50,415 nucleotides of DNA from an uncultured Alphaproteobacteria bacterium (GTDB lineage Bacteria; Pseudomonadota; Alphaproteobacteria; Rs-D84): the NCBI GenBank assembly GCA_904502095.1, contig CAJGDG010000007.1, positions 1-50,415 on the forward strand. Direction: 5' to 3'. The translations under genes and the position numbers were made by a program. The notes beneath the pieces were generated by a model. The model was given only the letters and a program-made list of their open reading frames with translations. It was not told the DNA's origin and ran no database searches. How positions within the stretch are numbered: position 1 is the stretch's first letter; every line of letters begins with the position of its first letter. This document shows, piece by piece, positions 32,545 to 42,149 of this stretch.

Positions 32545-32792
32545 TACAATCCTAATGCGCTGCGGTACATTTGTGTTAATTCGTCCGCTTCGTCCAATTC
32601 ATCTGGGTCCAGTTTACGCAGACGTATCATTTGGCGAATGTATTTTGGATCAAAGCCAGCAGATTTTGCTTCGCTGTATATTTCTTTGATGTCTGCGGCG
32701 ATTGCAGCGGTATCTTCGTTTAATTTTTCAATTCTTTCGATAATGCTGACCAGTTGCTGGTTATCGATTGCGCCATGATTTGCCTGTTTCAT
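32544..32792 (-). CDS. gapR: GapR (DUF2312) nucleoid-associated protein
   Basis: An 82-residue protein starting at ATG 32792 behind AAGGGG; the longer frame upstream overlaps the pyk promoter region. LVSIIERIEKLNEDTAAIAADIKEIYSEAKSAGFDPKYIRQMIRLRKLDPDE matches the helical core of GapR, which in Caulobacter clamps AT-rich, overtwisted DNA ahead of replication and helps topoisomerases. The family is almost confined to alphaproteobacteria, which makes this gene useful for placing the organism. Confidence 0.93.
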   Translation of the reverse strand: MKQANHGAIDNQQLVSIIERIEKLNEDTAAIAADIKEIYSEAKSAGFDPKYIRQMIRLRKLDPDELDEADELTQMYRSALGL

Positions 32793-32878
32793 TCTGTTTT
32801 CCCCTTGTTTATTTGATGACTTTATGATATATGATAAAAGACAAAAATCAAGAAAAACAAAACTAGACAGGAAAAGAT

Positions 32879-34249
32879 ATGAATAAATATACAAAAATTA
32901 CAGCATCAATTGGCCCAAAATGTGAAGATAAAAAGACTTTGTCTGCAATGATTTCTGCCGGCGTTAATATGTGCCGTTTGAATTTCAGTCATGATACAGG
33001 TGATGTTCAGGGTAAAAAAATCGATTTAATTCGTGAAATTTCGCGCGAATTGAATACACCGGTCGCGGTAATGATTGATTTGCAGGGGCCAAAACACAGA
33101 ATTGGTAATTTTAAAACCGAAGATAAATATCCTTTAACAATTGGTCAAAAATTTGTGTTCGATACAGACCCAACACCAGGTGACGAAACGCGTGTTCAGT
33201 TGCCTGATGCGGATGTCTTGGGGTCTTTGCGTGTTGGTGACAGAATTTTGTTAAACGATGGAAAAATCGAAATGCAGGTTGATTCTGCGTCTGCTGACAG
33301 GGTCGAAGCAACTGTTGTTCGTGGTACAGAAATTTGGTCGCGCCGTGGTTTTAATTTGCCTGATACGGAAATTGCAACATCTGTGCTGACGAAAAAGGAC
33401 AGAGCTGATTTGGAATATGCAATTACAAAAAATCCAGATTATGTTGCGATATCTTTTGTTCAAAAACCTGAAGATGTTGCCGAAGTGCGTGATTTTATTA
33501 CACAACGCACATCTCACCCAATAAAAATTATTGCCAAGATTGAACGTCCAAATGCAGTTGCGCGTATTACGGATATTGCTGCGGCTGCTGACGGTATTAT
33601 GATTGCGCGTGGTGACCTGGCGGTCGAAGTGCCGTATGCCGAAGTTCCTGCAATTTCGCGTCATATTATTCGCGAATGTCGTAAAATGAACAAGCCTGTA
33701 ATTGTTGCGACACAAATGTTAGGTTCTATGGTGAACAGCGAATTCCCAACCCGTGCAGAAATTACAGACGTTGCAAATGCGGCGTATCTGCGTGCGGACT
33801 CTACAATGACATCCGAAGAAACAACTATTGGTATCAATCCGTTGAACGCGATTGAAACAATGTCGAATATTTTGTCTTATGCAGACGGCGACGCAATTGC
33901 GAATCCATATGATTGGTCGCGTGTTGAAAATATTCCTGAAAACGATTGGTCTCGTTCTGTTGCGTCTATGGCGTATTTGAACAAGGCGTCAGCAATTGTT
34001 GTTTTTGCGCGTGATACGGTGGCTGTTTCCGAAATATCGTGTCGCAAACCGGATATTCCAGTTATTGCAGTATGTAATGAATCTGTGATTGCAAACCAGT
34101 TGTGTTTGTTGCGTGGGGTTTTCCCAATTTATGACAACGAACTGTTTGGTATGCGTGACGGGTTTAATGCGGCTCGCAGATTTAATATAAATATGGGAAA
34201 ACTGGTTATCGTAGACGAAGAAAAAATCAGTTTACGCACATTGGATTAA
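32879..34249 (+). CDS. pyk: Pyruvate kinase
   Basis: A 456-residue enzyme of the last glycolytic step, making ATP and pyruvate from phosphoenolpyruvate. Motifs: TKITASIGPKCEDKKTL, MCRLNFSHDTGD, AVMIDLQGPKHRIGNF, KIIAKIERPNAVARI with the catalytic Lys-Glu region, and GIMIARGDLAVEVPYAEVP. The C-terminal allosteric domain is present. AGGAAAAG precedes ATG 32879. It is divergent from gapR. Confidence 0.97.
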   Translation: MNKYTKITASIGPKCEDKKTLSAMISAGVNMCRLNFSHDTGDVQGKKIDLIREISRELNTPVAVMIDLQGPKHRIGNFKTEDKYPLTIGQKFVFDTDPTPGDETRVQLPDADVLGSLRVGDRILLNDGKIEMQVDSASADRVEATVVRGTEIWSRRGFNLPDTEIATSVLTKKDRADLEYAITKNPDYVAISFVQKPEDVAEVRDFITQRTSHPIKIIAKIERPNAVARITDIAAAADGIMIARGDLAVEVPYAEVPAISRHIIRECRKMNKPVIVATQMLGSMVNSEFPTRAEITDVANAAYLRADSTMTSEETTIGINPLNAIETMSNILSYADGDAIANPYDWSRVENIPENDWSRSVASMAYLNKASAIVVFARDTVAVSEISCRKPDIPVIAVCNESVIANQLCLLRGVFPIYDNELFGMRDGFNAARRFNINMGKLVIVDEEKISLRTLD

Positions 34250-34273
34250 AAAGCGCCCGTTTGGGCGTTTTTT
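34248..34273 (+). terminator. Terminator of pyk
   Basis: CGCCC, loop GTTT, GGGCG with flanking A- and T-runs. Confidence 0.9.
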
Positions 34274-34278
34274 AATTG

Positions 34279-34307
34279 TTGACCCAATGTTTGTTTTTTT
34301 ATTAATA
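34279..34307 (+). promoter_or_regulatory. Promoter of dacA, probably leaderless
   Basis: TTGACC (34279-34284) and TTAATA (34302-34307), spacer 17. The predicted start near 34314 coincides with ATG 34316, and no ribosome binding site precedes the ATG. Confidence 0.55.
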
Positions 34308-34315
34308 TTATTTTT

Positions 34316-35473
34316 ATGGGAAGGATTTTCAGTTTTATTTGTGCGTTTTTGTTATGTGTGTCTGCAAACGCTGCGCAGTATCGTGCGGCCTTGGTCGCTG
34401 ATATGGATACAGGTCGTGTGCTGTATCAAGAAAATGCAAATCAGTTAAATTATCCAGCCAGTCTGACAAAAATTATGACTTTGTATCTGACTTTTGATGC
34501 GCTGGAACATAAGCGTCTTGATTTAAATGATTATCTGATTGTGTCGCAATCTGCCGCAAATGCGGAGCCTGTAAAACTGGGGTTGGCGGCGGGATCTAAG
34601 ATAAAGGTCGATGATGCGATAAAAGCGTTGGCGGTGTACAGTGCAAATGATGTTGCGCGGGTTTTGGCCGAAAATTTAAAAGGCGGCAAAGAAGGTTCTT
34701 TTGCAGATTTGATGACGCGTGTTGCACGTGAAATTGGTTTAACTAATACTAATTTTGAAAATTCGTCTGGCCTGCCAAATGATGACCATATGTCAACTGC
34801 GCGTGATATTGCGTTGTTGTCGATGGCTGTGTATAAACACTTTCCGCAGTATTGGCATTATTTTGGTATAAAATCTTGGACATACAACGGCAAAACCTAT
34901 ACGAACGGTAATCGTTTGTTGTCTTCGTATGCTGGGTGCGATGGTATGAAGACTGGCTATACAAAAAAATCAAAATATTCGCTGGTTGCAACCGCACATC
35001 GTGGCAATAACCACTTGATGTCTGTGGTCTTGGGGGCGGAAAACAAAGATGTGCGTGCCAATGTTGCGGCGCAAATGTTGACGCGTGGTTTTGCGATGCT
35101 AAATAATGGTGTGGTGCCAGATGCGGTGCCTGCGCAAACGCAATCACAGCCTGTGTCTGTTGCGGCTGCGCCAACGACAATGTCCGAAGCGTACAGCGCG
35201 GCAACAACTGTGTCTGCGCCTAAATTCAGCGTGCCACAGAAAACGGTTTCTGGTTCAGGTGGTGCGGGCGTTCAATTCGGTGCGTTTTCTTCAAATAATG
35301 CTGCGACAAATCAGGCAAAAAATGTAAAAAATAAATTGGGTGTAAATGCAATTGTTGAAACTACAGGAACCAGCATGTATCGTGTACGTGTGTATGGTTT
35401 GTCTGATGGGGCAGCCCAACAATTAAAGCAGAACGCAACCACAAACGGCATTGACAGTTATGTTTTTCATTAG
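34316..35473 (+). CDS. dacA: D-alanyl-D-alanine carboxypeptidase with C-terminal SPOR domain
   Basis: A 385-residue periplasmic class C PBP. A signal peptide (MGRIFSFICAFLLCVSANA) leads to the S11 peptidase domain with SLTKIM (SxxK, about residue 45), SAND (SxN, about 104) and KTGYT (KTG). A Pro/Ala-rich linker follows. From about residue 315 there is a SPOR domain (AGVQFGAFSSNNAATNQAKNVKNKLGVNAIVETTGTSMYRVRVYG), which binds peptidoglycan stripped of stem peptides at division sites. It trims the terminal D-Ala of pentapeptides. The mix of dacA and SPOR is common in alphaproteobacteria. Confidence 0.93.
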   Translation: MGRIFSFICAFLLCVSANAAQYRAALVADMDTGRVLYQENANQLNYPASLTKIMTLYLTFDALEHKRLDLNDYLIVSQSAANAEPVKLGLAAGSKIKVDDAIKALAVYSANDVARVLAENLKGGKEGSFADLMTRVAREIGLTNTNFENSSGLPNDDHMSTARDIALLSMAVYKHFPQYWHYFGIKSWTYNGKTYTNGNRLLSSYAGCDGMKTGYTKKSKYSLVATAHRGNNHLMSVVLGAENKDVRANVAAQMLTRGFAMLNNGVVPDAVPAQTQSQPVSVAAAPTTMSEAYSAATTVSAPKFSVPQKTVSGSGGAGVQFGAFSSNNAATNQAKNVKNKLGVNAIVETTGTSMYRVRVYGLSDGAAQQLKQNATTNGIDSYVFH

Positions 35474-35488
35474 TATTGTGTGGTTGTT

Positions 35489-36088
35489 ATGAATCCAAAA
35501 ATAGAAAAATTGATAAAATTATTTGCAAAATTACCGCGTGTTGGAATGCGTGGCGGTCAGCGTATTGCTTTGTCTATATTACAGGATAAAACAGGTCGTG
35601 GCGCTGCGTTGGCGTCTGCGATAATTGATGCGGTTGAAAATGTTGCGCCGTGTCCAAATTGTGGCGTATTGACAACGCGTGGTGCGGGTGCGTGCGAATA
35701 CTGTCGTGATGCGGCGCGCGCAAATGGTATGTTGTGTGTTGTGCGTGATTTGTCTGATGTTTGGACATTGGAAAAATCCAGCGTTTTTCACGGTCGTTAT
35801 CATATTATCGGTGGGTTGTTGTCTGGTGCAGCCGGTATTTTGCCTCAGGATTTAAATATATCGAATTTAACTTCGCGAATTGCTGATGAAAAAATATCGG
35901 AAGTAATATTTGCGTTACCAAATACTGTCGAAGGCAAAACGACCCAGCATTATATTATGTCAGTTTTGGATGGAAATTCAGATGTTGCGTTTACGGAATT
36001 GGCGTCAGGGGTGCCATTGGGTGGCGATTTGGATTATCTGGATGATGGCACATTGTCGTTGGCGTTTGGGGGGCGCAAGTCGGTATGA
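35489..36088 (+). CDS. recR: Recombination mediator RecR
   Basis: A 199-residue protein from ATG 35489 (a GTG at 35480 is also in frame). It contains LFAKLPRVGMRGGQRIALSIL (helix-hairpin-helix), a zinc finger CPNCGVLTTRGAGACEYC, and a Toprim domain with LCVVRDLSDVWTLEKSSVFHGRYHIIGGLLSGAAGI and LPNTVEGKTT. With RecO it loads RecA on gapped DNA. The usual partner dnaX is not here; dacA lies upstream and rsmA overlaps its end by 4 bases. Confidence 0.95.
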   Translation: MNPKIEKLIKLFAKLPRVGMRGGQRIALSILQDKTGRGAALASAIIDAVENVAPCPNCGVLTTRGAGACEYCRDAARANGMLCVVRDLSDVWTLEKSSVFHGRYHIIGGLLSGAAGILPQDLNISNLTSRIADEKISEVIFALPNTVEGKTTQHYIMSVLDGNSDVAFTELASGVPLGGDLDYLDDGTLSLAFGGRKSV

Positions 36089-36909
36089 TGGATAAAGTTT
36101 CTGCTTTACCGCCGGTGTCTGAAATGATGCGTGCGTGTGGATTGGAACCTAAGAAGCAATTTGGTCAAAACTTTTTGTTTGATTTGAATTTAACAGGGCG
36201 GATTGCGCGTAGTGTTCCTGATATTGAAAATATCCCAGTTGTCGAGGTTGGTCCCGGGCCAGCAGGTTTGACGCGTGCGATTTTATTGGCGGGTGCAAAA
36301 AAATTGGTTGCGATTGAAAAAGACAAAACTACGGAACCGATTTTATCTGCCGTGACAGATGCATCTGATGGTCGTTTGAGTGTAATTTATGATGATGCGT
36401 TGCGTGTAAATTTTTCTGAACTGGGTTTTTCAGAGTATTCTGTTTGTGCAAATCTGCCGTACAATGTCGGGACAGAATTATTAATTGGTTGGTTGCAGAA
36501 AATTGCAAAAGGCGAACAGATAAAATCTTTGACATTGATGTTTCAAAAAGAAGTTGCGCAACGCATTACTGCGCGCCCAGGCGATGAGCATTATGGTCGC
36601 TTGGCGGTGTTGACTTCATTAATAGCCGACAGCAAGATTTTATTTGATGTTCCAAATACTGCATTTGTTCCGCGTCCCAAGGTTCAAAGCGCAGTTGTGC
36701 AAATTATTCCAAACGCGCACAAAATATCGCAGATATCTGATTTGGAAAAAATCGAAAAGATTACAGCAAAATTATTTGGCCAGCGTCGCAAAATGATTCG
36801 TGCAATAATGCCAAACGTTTGCTGGTCTGATTTTGGTTTGCAAGGAACCGAACGGGCCGAAAATTTGTCACCAGAAACATTTGCGCACCTGGCAAAAAAT
36901 TTGTTATAA
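36085..36909 (+). CDS. rsmA: 16S rRNA (adenine1518-N6/adenine1519-N6)-dimethyltransferase
   Basis: KsgA/RsmA, 274 residues. KKQFGQNFLFD opens the Rossmann methyltransferase, VVEVGPGPAGLTRAIL is the SAM loop, and VCANLPYNVGTELL is the catalytic NLPY motif. The C-terminal segment FGQRRKMIRAIMP is typical. It dimethylates two adenines in helix 45 during 30S assembly. It starts at ATG 36085 or 36088 inside the recR stop (ATGA overlap). Confidence 0.97.
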   Translation: MMDKVSALPPVSEMMRACGLEPKKQFGQNFLFDLNLTGRIARSVPDIENIPVVEVGPGPAGLTRAILLAGAKKLVAIEKDKTTEPILSAVTDASDGRLSVIYDDALRVNFSELGFSEYSVCANLPYNVGTELLIGWLQKIAKGEQIKSLTLMFQKEVAQRITARPGDEHYGRLAVLTSLIADSKILFDVPNTAFVPRPKVQSAVVQIIPNAHKISQISDLEKIEKITAKLFGQRRKMIRAIMPNVCWSDFGLQGTERAENLSPETFAHLAKNLL

Positions 36910-36910
36910 T
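36881..36910 (+). promoter_or_regulatory. Promoter of the antiporter gene
   Basis: TTGCGC (36881-36886) and TATAAT (36905-36910), spacer 18, inside the end of rsmA and about 40 bases before ATG 36949. Confidence 0.5.
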
Positions 36911-36948
36911 AAAAAACATATTATTTGGGATAAGGCAAGAGAGAGAAA

Positions 36949-38655
36949 ATGTCGCTGTCGATACTGTTGTTTTTTGCAGTTGTTTTTATGCTGGTATATT
37001 TGTTGCGTTCTGCGAAAATTGGCGCGTTGGTCGCTTTTTTGTTGACGGGTGTTTTGTCTGGGCCATATGTTTTAAACCTGTTTCAGGTCACAGATACTTG
37101 GGTGCTTTTAGGTGATATAGGTATATTGTTTTTGTGGTTTAATATTGGGTTGGAAATAAACATGCGTCGCCTGTGGCGTTTGCGCAGAACAATTTTTGGT
37201 TTTGGTGCAGCCCAGGTTTTGATGGTGGTTGTTATGTTGTTCCCACTGTTGTTTGGATTAACGAATTGGACGATTATGGGATGTGCGATGATTGCGATGT
37301 TGATGGCAATGTCCAGCACATCTGCTGATTTGCAATTATTGACCGACAGGCATCAATTAAATACAGATATGGGGCGGCAAACATTTTCTATTTTGTTGTT
37401 CCAAGATTTATTAGCTATCCCATTATTGGCAATGTTGCCGGTATTTACAGGGAAAGGTTTTAATTTGGGTGCTGCTGCAATTGATGTTGCGGTTATATCG
37501 GTCGCGTTGGTTATGTCTGTTATAATTGTTGGCCGCTTTGTTATGACGCCACTGTTGCGCCAGGTTGCGCGCTTGCGATCCAAAGAAGCGTTTTTGTTGG
37601 CGATTGTATTAAATATTGTTTTGTGGGCTGTGCTGATGGATTTAATGGGGTTGCCTGCTGGGTTGGGTGCGTTTTTAGCGGGTATGTTGATGTCTGAAAC
37701 AATATATCGTCATCAGATAGTAGCCGAAATTTCGCCTTATTCTGTATTGTTTTTGGCGCTGTTTTTTATATCGCTGGGCATGGGATTAAATTTAGAATTG
37801 GTTTTATCGAAATGGTATATTGTCTTTGGTGGATTGATTGGATTAGTTGCTATAAAATTCTTTGCGCTGTTTATGGTTGCGCGCGTTCGTGGTGTGGACA
37901 ATGCGTCGTCGATAATGATTGCATTAATTTTGGCCCAGGGCGGGGAGTTTGCGTTGTTGATGTTGCAAACGATGAAGTCCAGTGGTATTGAAATTATTCC
38001 TGCGTCACACAAAGAAATTTTAACTGCAATAATTATTTTGTCTATTATGGTGACGCCGTTGTTGTTGGCGATGTACGGCTATTTGCAACGCACAGGCAGA
38101 ATTGCGCCGACACGATTTATAAACCGCGATGATAAGGAAAATGATATAGCGCCCCAGGTAATCGTTTGTGGTTTTGGTCGCGTCGGACAAATTGTGTGTC
38201 AAATGTTGGATGCGCAAATGATACCGTATATTGCTATTGATTTAGATGTCAGTGCTGTTATGATGGGACGCGAACAAGGCTTTAATGTGGTTTATGGCGA
38301 TTCAACAAATCGTGATGTTTTGGTTGAATGTGGATTGGCGCCTCGCAAAATAAAAAGCGTTGTTGTCGCGCTTGATAATGCCACAACTGCACGCAAGGCT
38401 ATTTTAACAATAAAATCTGTTGCGCCGCGCGTTAATATTTTTGCCCGTGCCAGAACATTGGCAGATTCAAAAATTCTGGTTGCCGAAGGTGCCAGTGTTG
38501 CAATGCCAGAAACGATTGAGTCGTCTTTCTTTTTAGGCTACAGTGTTTTGCAACAAGCAGGCGTTCCTGAATGCGACATAGAAGCGCTGTTGGGCGATAT
38601 GCGTGCAGATGATTATGCCGCGCTGTCTACGGTTATCTCGGACAAACAAGACTAA
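36949..38655 (+). CDS. KefB-type CPA2 monovalent cation/proton antiporter
   Basis: A 568-residue protein with 12-13 membrane segments (residues about 1-380) of the Na+/H+ exchanger fold. GILFLWFNIGLEINMRRLW, SSTSADLQLLTD and FQDLLAIPLLAML are typical of CPA2 members. A cytoplasmic TrkA-N (RCK) domain begins near 400 with QVIVCGFGRVGQIVCQML, a dinucleotide-binding loop, and Asp at the end of the second strand (AIDLD). It is probably a K+ or Na+ efflux system gated by nucleotide. The C-terminal RCK-C domain is lacking. AAGAGAGAG serves as ribosome binding site. Confidence 0.88.
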   Translation: MSLSILLFFAVVFMLVYLLRSAKIGALVAFLLTGVLSGPYVLNLFQVTDTWVLLGDIGILFLWFNIGLEINMRRLWRLRRTIFGFGAAQVLMVVVMLFPLLFGLTNWTIMGCAMIAMLMAMSSTSADLQLLTDRHQLNTDMGRQTFSILLFQDLLAIPLLAMLPVFTGKGFNLGAAAIDVAVISVALVMSVIIVGRFVMTPLLRQVARLRSKEAFLLAIVLNIVLWAVLMDLMGLPAGLGAFLAGMLMSETIYRHQIVAEISPYSVLFLALFFISLGMGLNLELVLSKWYIVFGGLIGLVAIKFFALFMVARVRGVDNASSIMIALILAQGGEFALLMLQTMKSSGIEIIPASHKEILTAIIILSIMVTPLLLAMYGYLQRTGRIAPTRFINRDDKENDIAPQVIVCGFGRVGQIVCQMLDAQMIPYIAIDLDVSAVMMGREQGFNVVYGDSTNRDVLVECGLAPRKIKSVVVALDNATTARKAILTIKSVAPRVNIFARARTLADSKILVAEGASVAMPETIESSFFLGYSVLQQAGVPECDIEALLGDMRADDYAALSTVISDKQD

Positions 38656-38720
38656 ATTTCATTTGCTTTTGCTGTGCCGTACTGATATATTTCAACCTGT
38701 ATAAATCAGGAAGGACAATT

Positions 38721-39257
38721 ATGAAAAAACTTTGGCTTGTTTTGTCTGTAATATTTGGCGCAATTTTATTAGACCAATTAACCAAGGGCGCGCTGTTGTA
38801 TTTGATCACCGGTGGTGTTCCAGTGTCTGGTCCTGCGTGGTCTGTTGTGCCGGTGCCGTATTTGATGGCACATGTATTTGATTTCTTTAATATTGTATTT
38901 ACTTGGAATCCAGGGGCGTCTTTTTCGATGTTTCGCGCATTAGGGGAAAGTGCGCCGATAATTATGGTTGTTGCAACAGGTTTTATTATCGGATGTATTT
39001 TGTATTATTTGTTTGCGCGTGCCAAGAAATATGAACAAATTCCTTTGGCGGTGATTGCTGGTGGCGCATTGGGAAATTTAATTGACCGGATTCGCTTTGG
39101 TGCGGTGGTTGATTTCCTGGATTTTCATATTGGCGGTTGGCATTGGCCCGCATTTAATGTAGCTGATATTTTCATAACTGTCGGTATTGCGTGGTATCTG
39201 TTAAATTGGTATATCGCGCGTCGTAAATGTTTAGAATCAACAAAAGGTGGTAAATAA
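38721..39257 (+). CDS. lspA: Lipoprotein signal peptidase (signal peptidase II)
   Basis: A 178-residue membrane aspartyl peptidase with four membrane segments. Motifs: LDQLTK near residue 17, TWNPGASFSMF, GALGNLIDRIRFGAVVDFLDF with the first catalytic Asp, and FNVADIFITVGIAW with the second. It cuts prolipoproteins before the lipid-modified cysteine, so lipoproteins are expected in this cell. yidC starts 1 base after its stop and takes its ribosome binding site from the lspA end. Confidence 0.96.
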   Translation: MKKLWLVLSVIFGAILLDQLTKGALLYLITGGVPVSGPAWSVVPVPYLMAHVFDFFNIVFTWNPGASFSMFRALGESAPIIMVVATGFIIGCILYYLFARAKKYEQIPLAVIAGGALGNLIDRIRFGAVVDFLDFHIGGWHWPAFNVADIFITVGIAWYLLNWYIARRKCLESTKGGK

Positions 39258-39258
39258 T

Positions 39259-40821
39259 ATGGTTCAGTATATGGATAGAAATTCTGGTTTTAATCAGTGG
39301 AACGCAAACAGAAATGCCGCGAATAAAAAGTCTATGTTTTCCGGCTTTTTGTGGTGGTTTGTTGTGTTTATGGCTGCGTGGTGGGCGATTGGTGCGATTA
39401 TGTCGCCAAAAACAAAAAACGCAGAAGTTGTTGAAACTGTCAGCACGCTTGATGTGTCTGCGGTTCCACAATATGGGTTTGAATCAGAAAAATTAAACGC
39501 GACTGTCCAGGGGTTGCGTGTATCAAATGTCCGGTTGTCGGATTTTTCAGCAACTACAGATTCTGATGCGCCTGTTGCATTATTGTCTGGCGATGGTAAT
39601 TTTATAGAAGTTGGTCTGTTGGCCAGCGGCACAAATGCGCCGGTTGCAACAACTGTTTGGTCGGGTCGGGGCGATTCCTATAACTGGCGTAATTCGGACA
39701 AGGTTGAATTTGCCCGTAATATGTCTGCAGATGGTTATGTATTAACAATTACGGACACCATAAAAAATAATTCTGGAAAAACATTTTCTGTTTCACCTTA
39801 TGCACGAATTGTTCGTGAAAACGATATGAAGTCTTCATCAGGCTTAAAAACAGGTTCGATTGTTTATGCTAATTCCGATGTCGAAGAAGAGTATTGGAAA
39901 ACATTGGATAAAAAATCGTACGCATATTCAACAACAAATGGTTTCGCGGGCTTTGCAGATCAATACTGGGAAACAGTCGTTTCTATTGACAGTCCTGACC
40001 AGACAATTCGTGTGAAAAAATCAGGTGACAAATATGTTGCAGACGCGGCGGCAGGCGCGGTATCTGTTGCGCCAAATCAGACTGTGACAATCACAACAAA
40101 TATTTTTGTCGGCCCACGTGACCAAAGTGTTCTGGATACAGCAGAACAGAAAATCAAAGGTATATCAGAAACAGTTGATTATGGATGGTTCTGGTTCCTG
40201 GCGCGTCCGATGTTGTGGGTTTTAAATGGCATACATCATATTGTTATGAATTATGGTGTTGCGATTATAATTATGACAATCTTACTGCGTTTGTTGATGT
40301 GGCCTTTGACGCGTAAATCATATGTAAATATGGCTGCAATGCAAAAAATGCAACCGGAAATGCAACGAATTCAGAAATTGTATGCAAATGATAAGATGCG
40401 TCTGCAAATGGAAATGATGAAGTTGTATCAAACGCACAAAACATCACCGATGTCAGGTTGCTTGCCTATGTTGATTCAGATTCCAATTTTCTTTGCATTG
40501 TATAAAGCGTTATTGGTTTCCGTTCAAATGAGAAATGCACATTTCTTGTGGATATCTGATTTAGCGGCGATGGACCCATACTTTATTCTGCCCATATTGA
40601 TGGGTGCAACGATGTGGTGGCAACAGCGTTTACAGTCGCCATCAACACCAAAGTCTAATGCCAATGATGCCGTTTCCCAGACCCAGCGTGCAATGCGTTG
40701 GATGCCGATATTGTTCACGATAATGTTTGCGTGGATGCCGGCGGGATTGGTGTTATATTGGACGGTGTCTAATGTATTCGGTATAATCCAAATGCAAATA
40801 ATCAAAAAACAAAGCAAATAA
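39259..40821 (+). CDS. yidC: Membrane protein insertase YidC
   Basis: A 520-residue Oxa1/YidC insertase from ATG 39259. N-terminal TM (about 28-46), a large periplasmic beta domain (about 60-310), then the conserved core of five TMs: WFLARPMLWVLNGIHHIVMNYGVAIIIMTILLRLLMWPLT, KTSPMSGCLPMLIQIPIFFALYKAL, AHFLWISDLAAMDPYFILPILMGATMWWQQRL. The conserved Arg in the groove (ILLRLLMWP) is visible. It inserts membrane proteins alone or with SecYEG. The rnpA-yidD neighbours often seen are absent. Confidence 0.96.
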   Translation: MVQYMDRNSGFNQWNANRNAANKKSMFSGFLWWFVVFMAAWWAIGAIMSPKTKNAEVVETVSTLDVSAVPQYGFESEKLNATVQGLRVSNVRLSDFSATTDSDAPVALLSGDGNFIEVGLLASGTNAPVATTVWSGRGDSYNWRNSDKVEFARNMSADGYVLTITDTIKNNSGKTFSVSPYARIVRENDMKSSSGLKTGSIVYANSDVEEEYWKTLDKKSYAYSTTNGFAGFADQYWETVVSIDSPDQTIRVKKSGDKYVADAAAGAVSVAPNQTVTITTNIFVGPRDQSVLDTAEQKIKGISETVDYGWFWFLARPMLWVLNGIHHIVMNYGVAIIIMTILLRLLMWPLTRKSYVNMAAMQKMQPEMQRIQKLYANDKMRLQMEMMKLYQTHKTSPMSGCLPMLIQIPIFFALYKALLVSVQMRNAHFLWISDLAAMDPYFILPILMGATMWWQQRLQSPSTPKSNANDAVSQTQRAMRWMPILFTIMFAWMPAGLVLYWTVSNVFGIIQMQIIKKQSK

Positions 40822-40843
40822 AAATCCCCGTTTGGGGATTTTT
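40820..40843 (+). terminator. Bidirectional terminator of yidC and grpE
   Basis: AAAAATCCCC, loop GTTT, GGGGATTTTT between convergent genes. Confidence 0.9.
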
Positions 40844-41354
40844 ATTTTGCGACTACGACCATTGCAGTTCGTAAAATATTGTCGCCGAACATATATCCTG
40901 ACTGCATTTCATCAACGATAATGTTTGGTGCGGTACCTTCAACAGCGATAACCTGAATTGCATTATGGTGCGCCGGGTTCAATGGTTGTCCAACGGACGC
41001 AATCTTGGTAATGCCAATTTGTTCAAATGCGCTGTTTAATGCCATCGCCATAGATTTGATTCCTTCATCATCAGGGCTGTGTTTCAATGCAGCGTCCACC
41101 GCGTCCATCACAGGCAATATTTTTTCAGCAACACTCATTGCACGATTGCGGGCGCGTGATTCTGCGTCCAGCGCACTTCTGCGGCGCGTGTTTTCCAGTT
41201 CCGCAGCGATGCGCAGATATTTATCGTTCATTTCTGATAATTGAGCAGTCAGTTTTTCGATTTCAGGATTTGGCTGTTCTGCTGTATTTGTCGCATCGTC
41301 CACAGATACTTCTTCTATTTTTACTTCTTTATCATCTTGCATTTTCTTTTCCAT
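40842..41354 (-). CDS. grpE: GrpE nucleotide exchange factor
   Basis: A 170-residue protein. An acidic N-terminus is followed by a long helix (IEKLTAQLSEMNDKYLRIAAELENTRRRSALDAESRARNRAMSVAEKILPVMDAVDAAL), then the beta-wing with GQPLNPAHHNAIQVI and GYMFGDNILRTAMVVVAK. GrpE releases ADP from DnaK during folding. dnaK and dnaJ are not in the window. tpiA lies directly upstream in the same direction, with a 19-base gap, so the two may be one transcript. Confidence 0.95.
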   Translation of the reverse strand: MEKKMQDDKEVKIEEVSVDDATNTAEQPNPEIEKLTAQLSEMNDKYLRIAAELENTRRRSALDAESRARNRAMSVAEKILPVMDAVDAALKHSPDDEGIKSMAMALNSAFEQIGITKIASVGQPLNPAHHNAIQVIAVEGTAPNIIVDEMQSGYMFGDNILRTAMVVVAK

Positions 41355-41373
41355 ATTTTTGTGTACTATACAA

Positions 41374-42081
41374 TTATTTTACACTGGTTATTATAGGTAT
41401 GAAATCGTCCGATTTCAAGGACGCGCCACCAACCAATACACCATTTACATTTGTAACAGACATAATGTCGGCCGCATTAGAGCCTTTGACTGATGCGCCA
41501 TATAATACAGGTGCGCCATCCAGTCCCATTTCTGTCAGTGTTTTTGCAATCAAAGTATGTGCTGTGGCGATTTCTTCGCGCGTTGGCGTTAATCCTGCGC
41601 CAATTGCCCAGCGTGGTTCATACGCGATAATAATATTGTCCGCTGATGCGTCTGTTGGCACAGATTCACGCACGCCAGATTCAATAATTTCCATCGTTTT
41701 TCCTGCCTGCTTTTCATCCATTGTTTCGCCAACGCATATAATTGGGGTTAGTCCATTTGCCAACGCCTGTGCTGATTTTTTGCGTACGGTGTCATTTGTG
41801 TCGCCATGATATTGGCGGCATTCGCTGTGCCCAACAATTACATATTTTGCGCCTGTATCTGCAATCATTTTTGCAGAAACTTCACCGGTGTAGGCCCCAT
41901 GGGCATGTTGGCTGACATCTTGGGCGCCGATTGATATTTTCCCGCTATCTGTGTCCAGCATAGTAAAAGGAACGCACAAAATAATTTTGTTTTCTGTGCT
42001 CAGTTCAGACAAGTCATGAATCATTTTTATCAGATTTTCTTTTGTTCCGTTCATTTTCCAGTTTCCGGCGATAATTTTCAT
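41374..42081 (-). CDS. tpiA: Triosephosphate isomerase
   Basis: A 235-residue TIM barrel starting at ATG 42081 behind AGGAGA; the in-frame extension upstream overlaps the ppiD leader. KIIAGNWKMNG carries the catalytic Lys, VIVGHSECR the His, and AYEPRWAIGAGLTPT the Glu and start of the closing loop. It interconverts dihydroxyacetone phosphate and glyceraldehyde-3-phosphate. It is slightly shorter than the usual 250 residues. Confidence 0.96.
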   Translation of the reverse strand: MKIIAGNWKMNGTKENLIKMIHDLSELSTENKIILCVPFTMLDTDSGKISIGAQDVSQHAHGAYTGEVSAKMIADTGAKYVIVGHSECRQYHGDTNDTVRKKSAQALANGLTPIICVGETMDEKQAGKTMEIIESGVRESVPTDASADNIIIAYEPRWAIGAGLTPTREEIATAHTLIAKTLTEMGLDGAPVLYGASVKGSNAADIMSVTNVNGVLVGGASLKSDDFIPIITSVK

Positions 42082-42149
42082 TGAAAATCTCCTTTTTTTC
42101 ATTGCTTTTTTATATCTTGTTTTGCTATGGTATCGCAAAAGGGGAACAA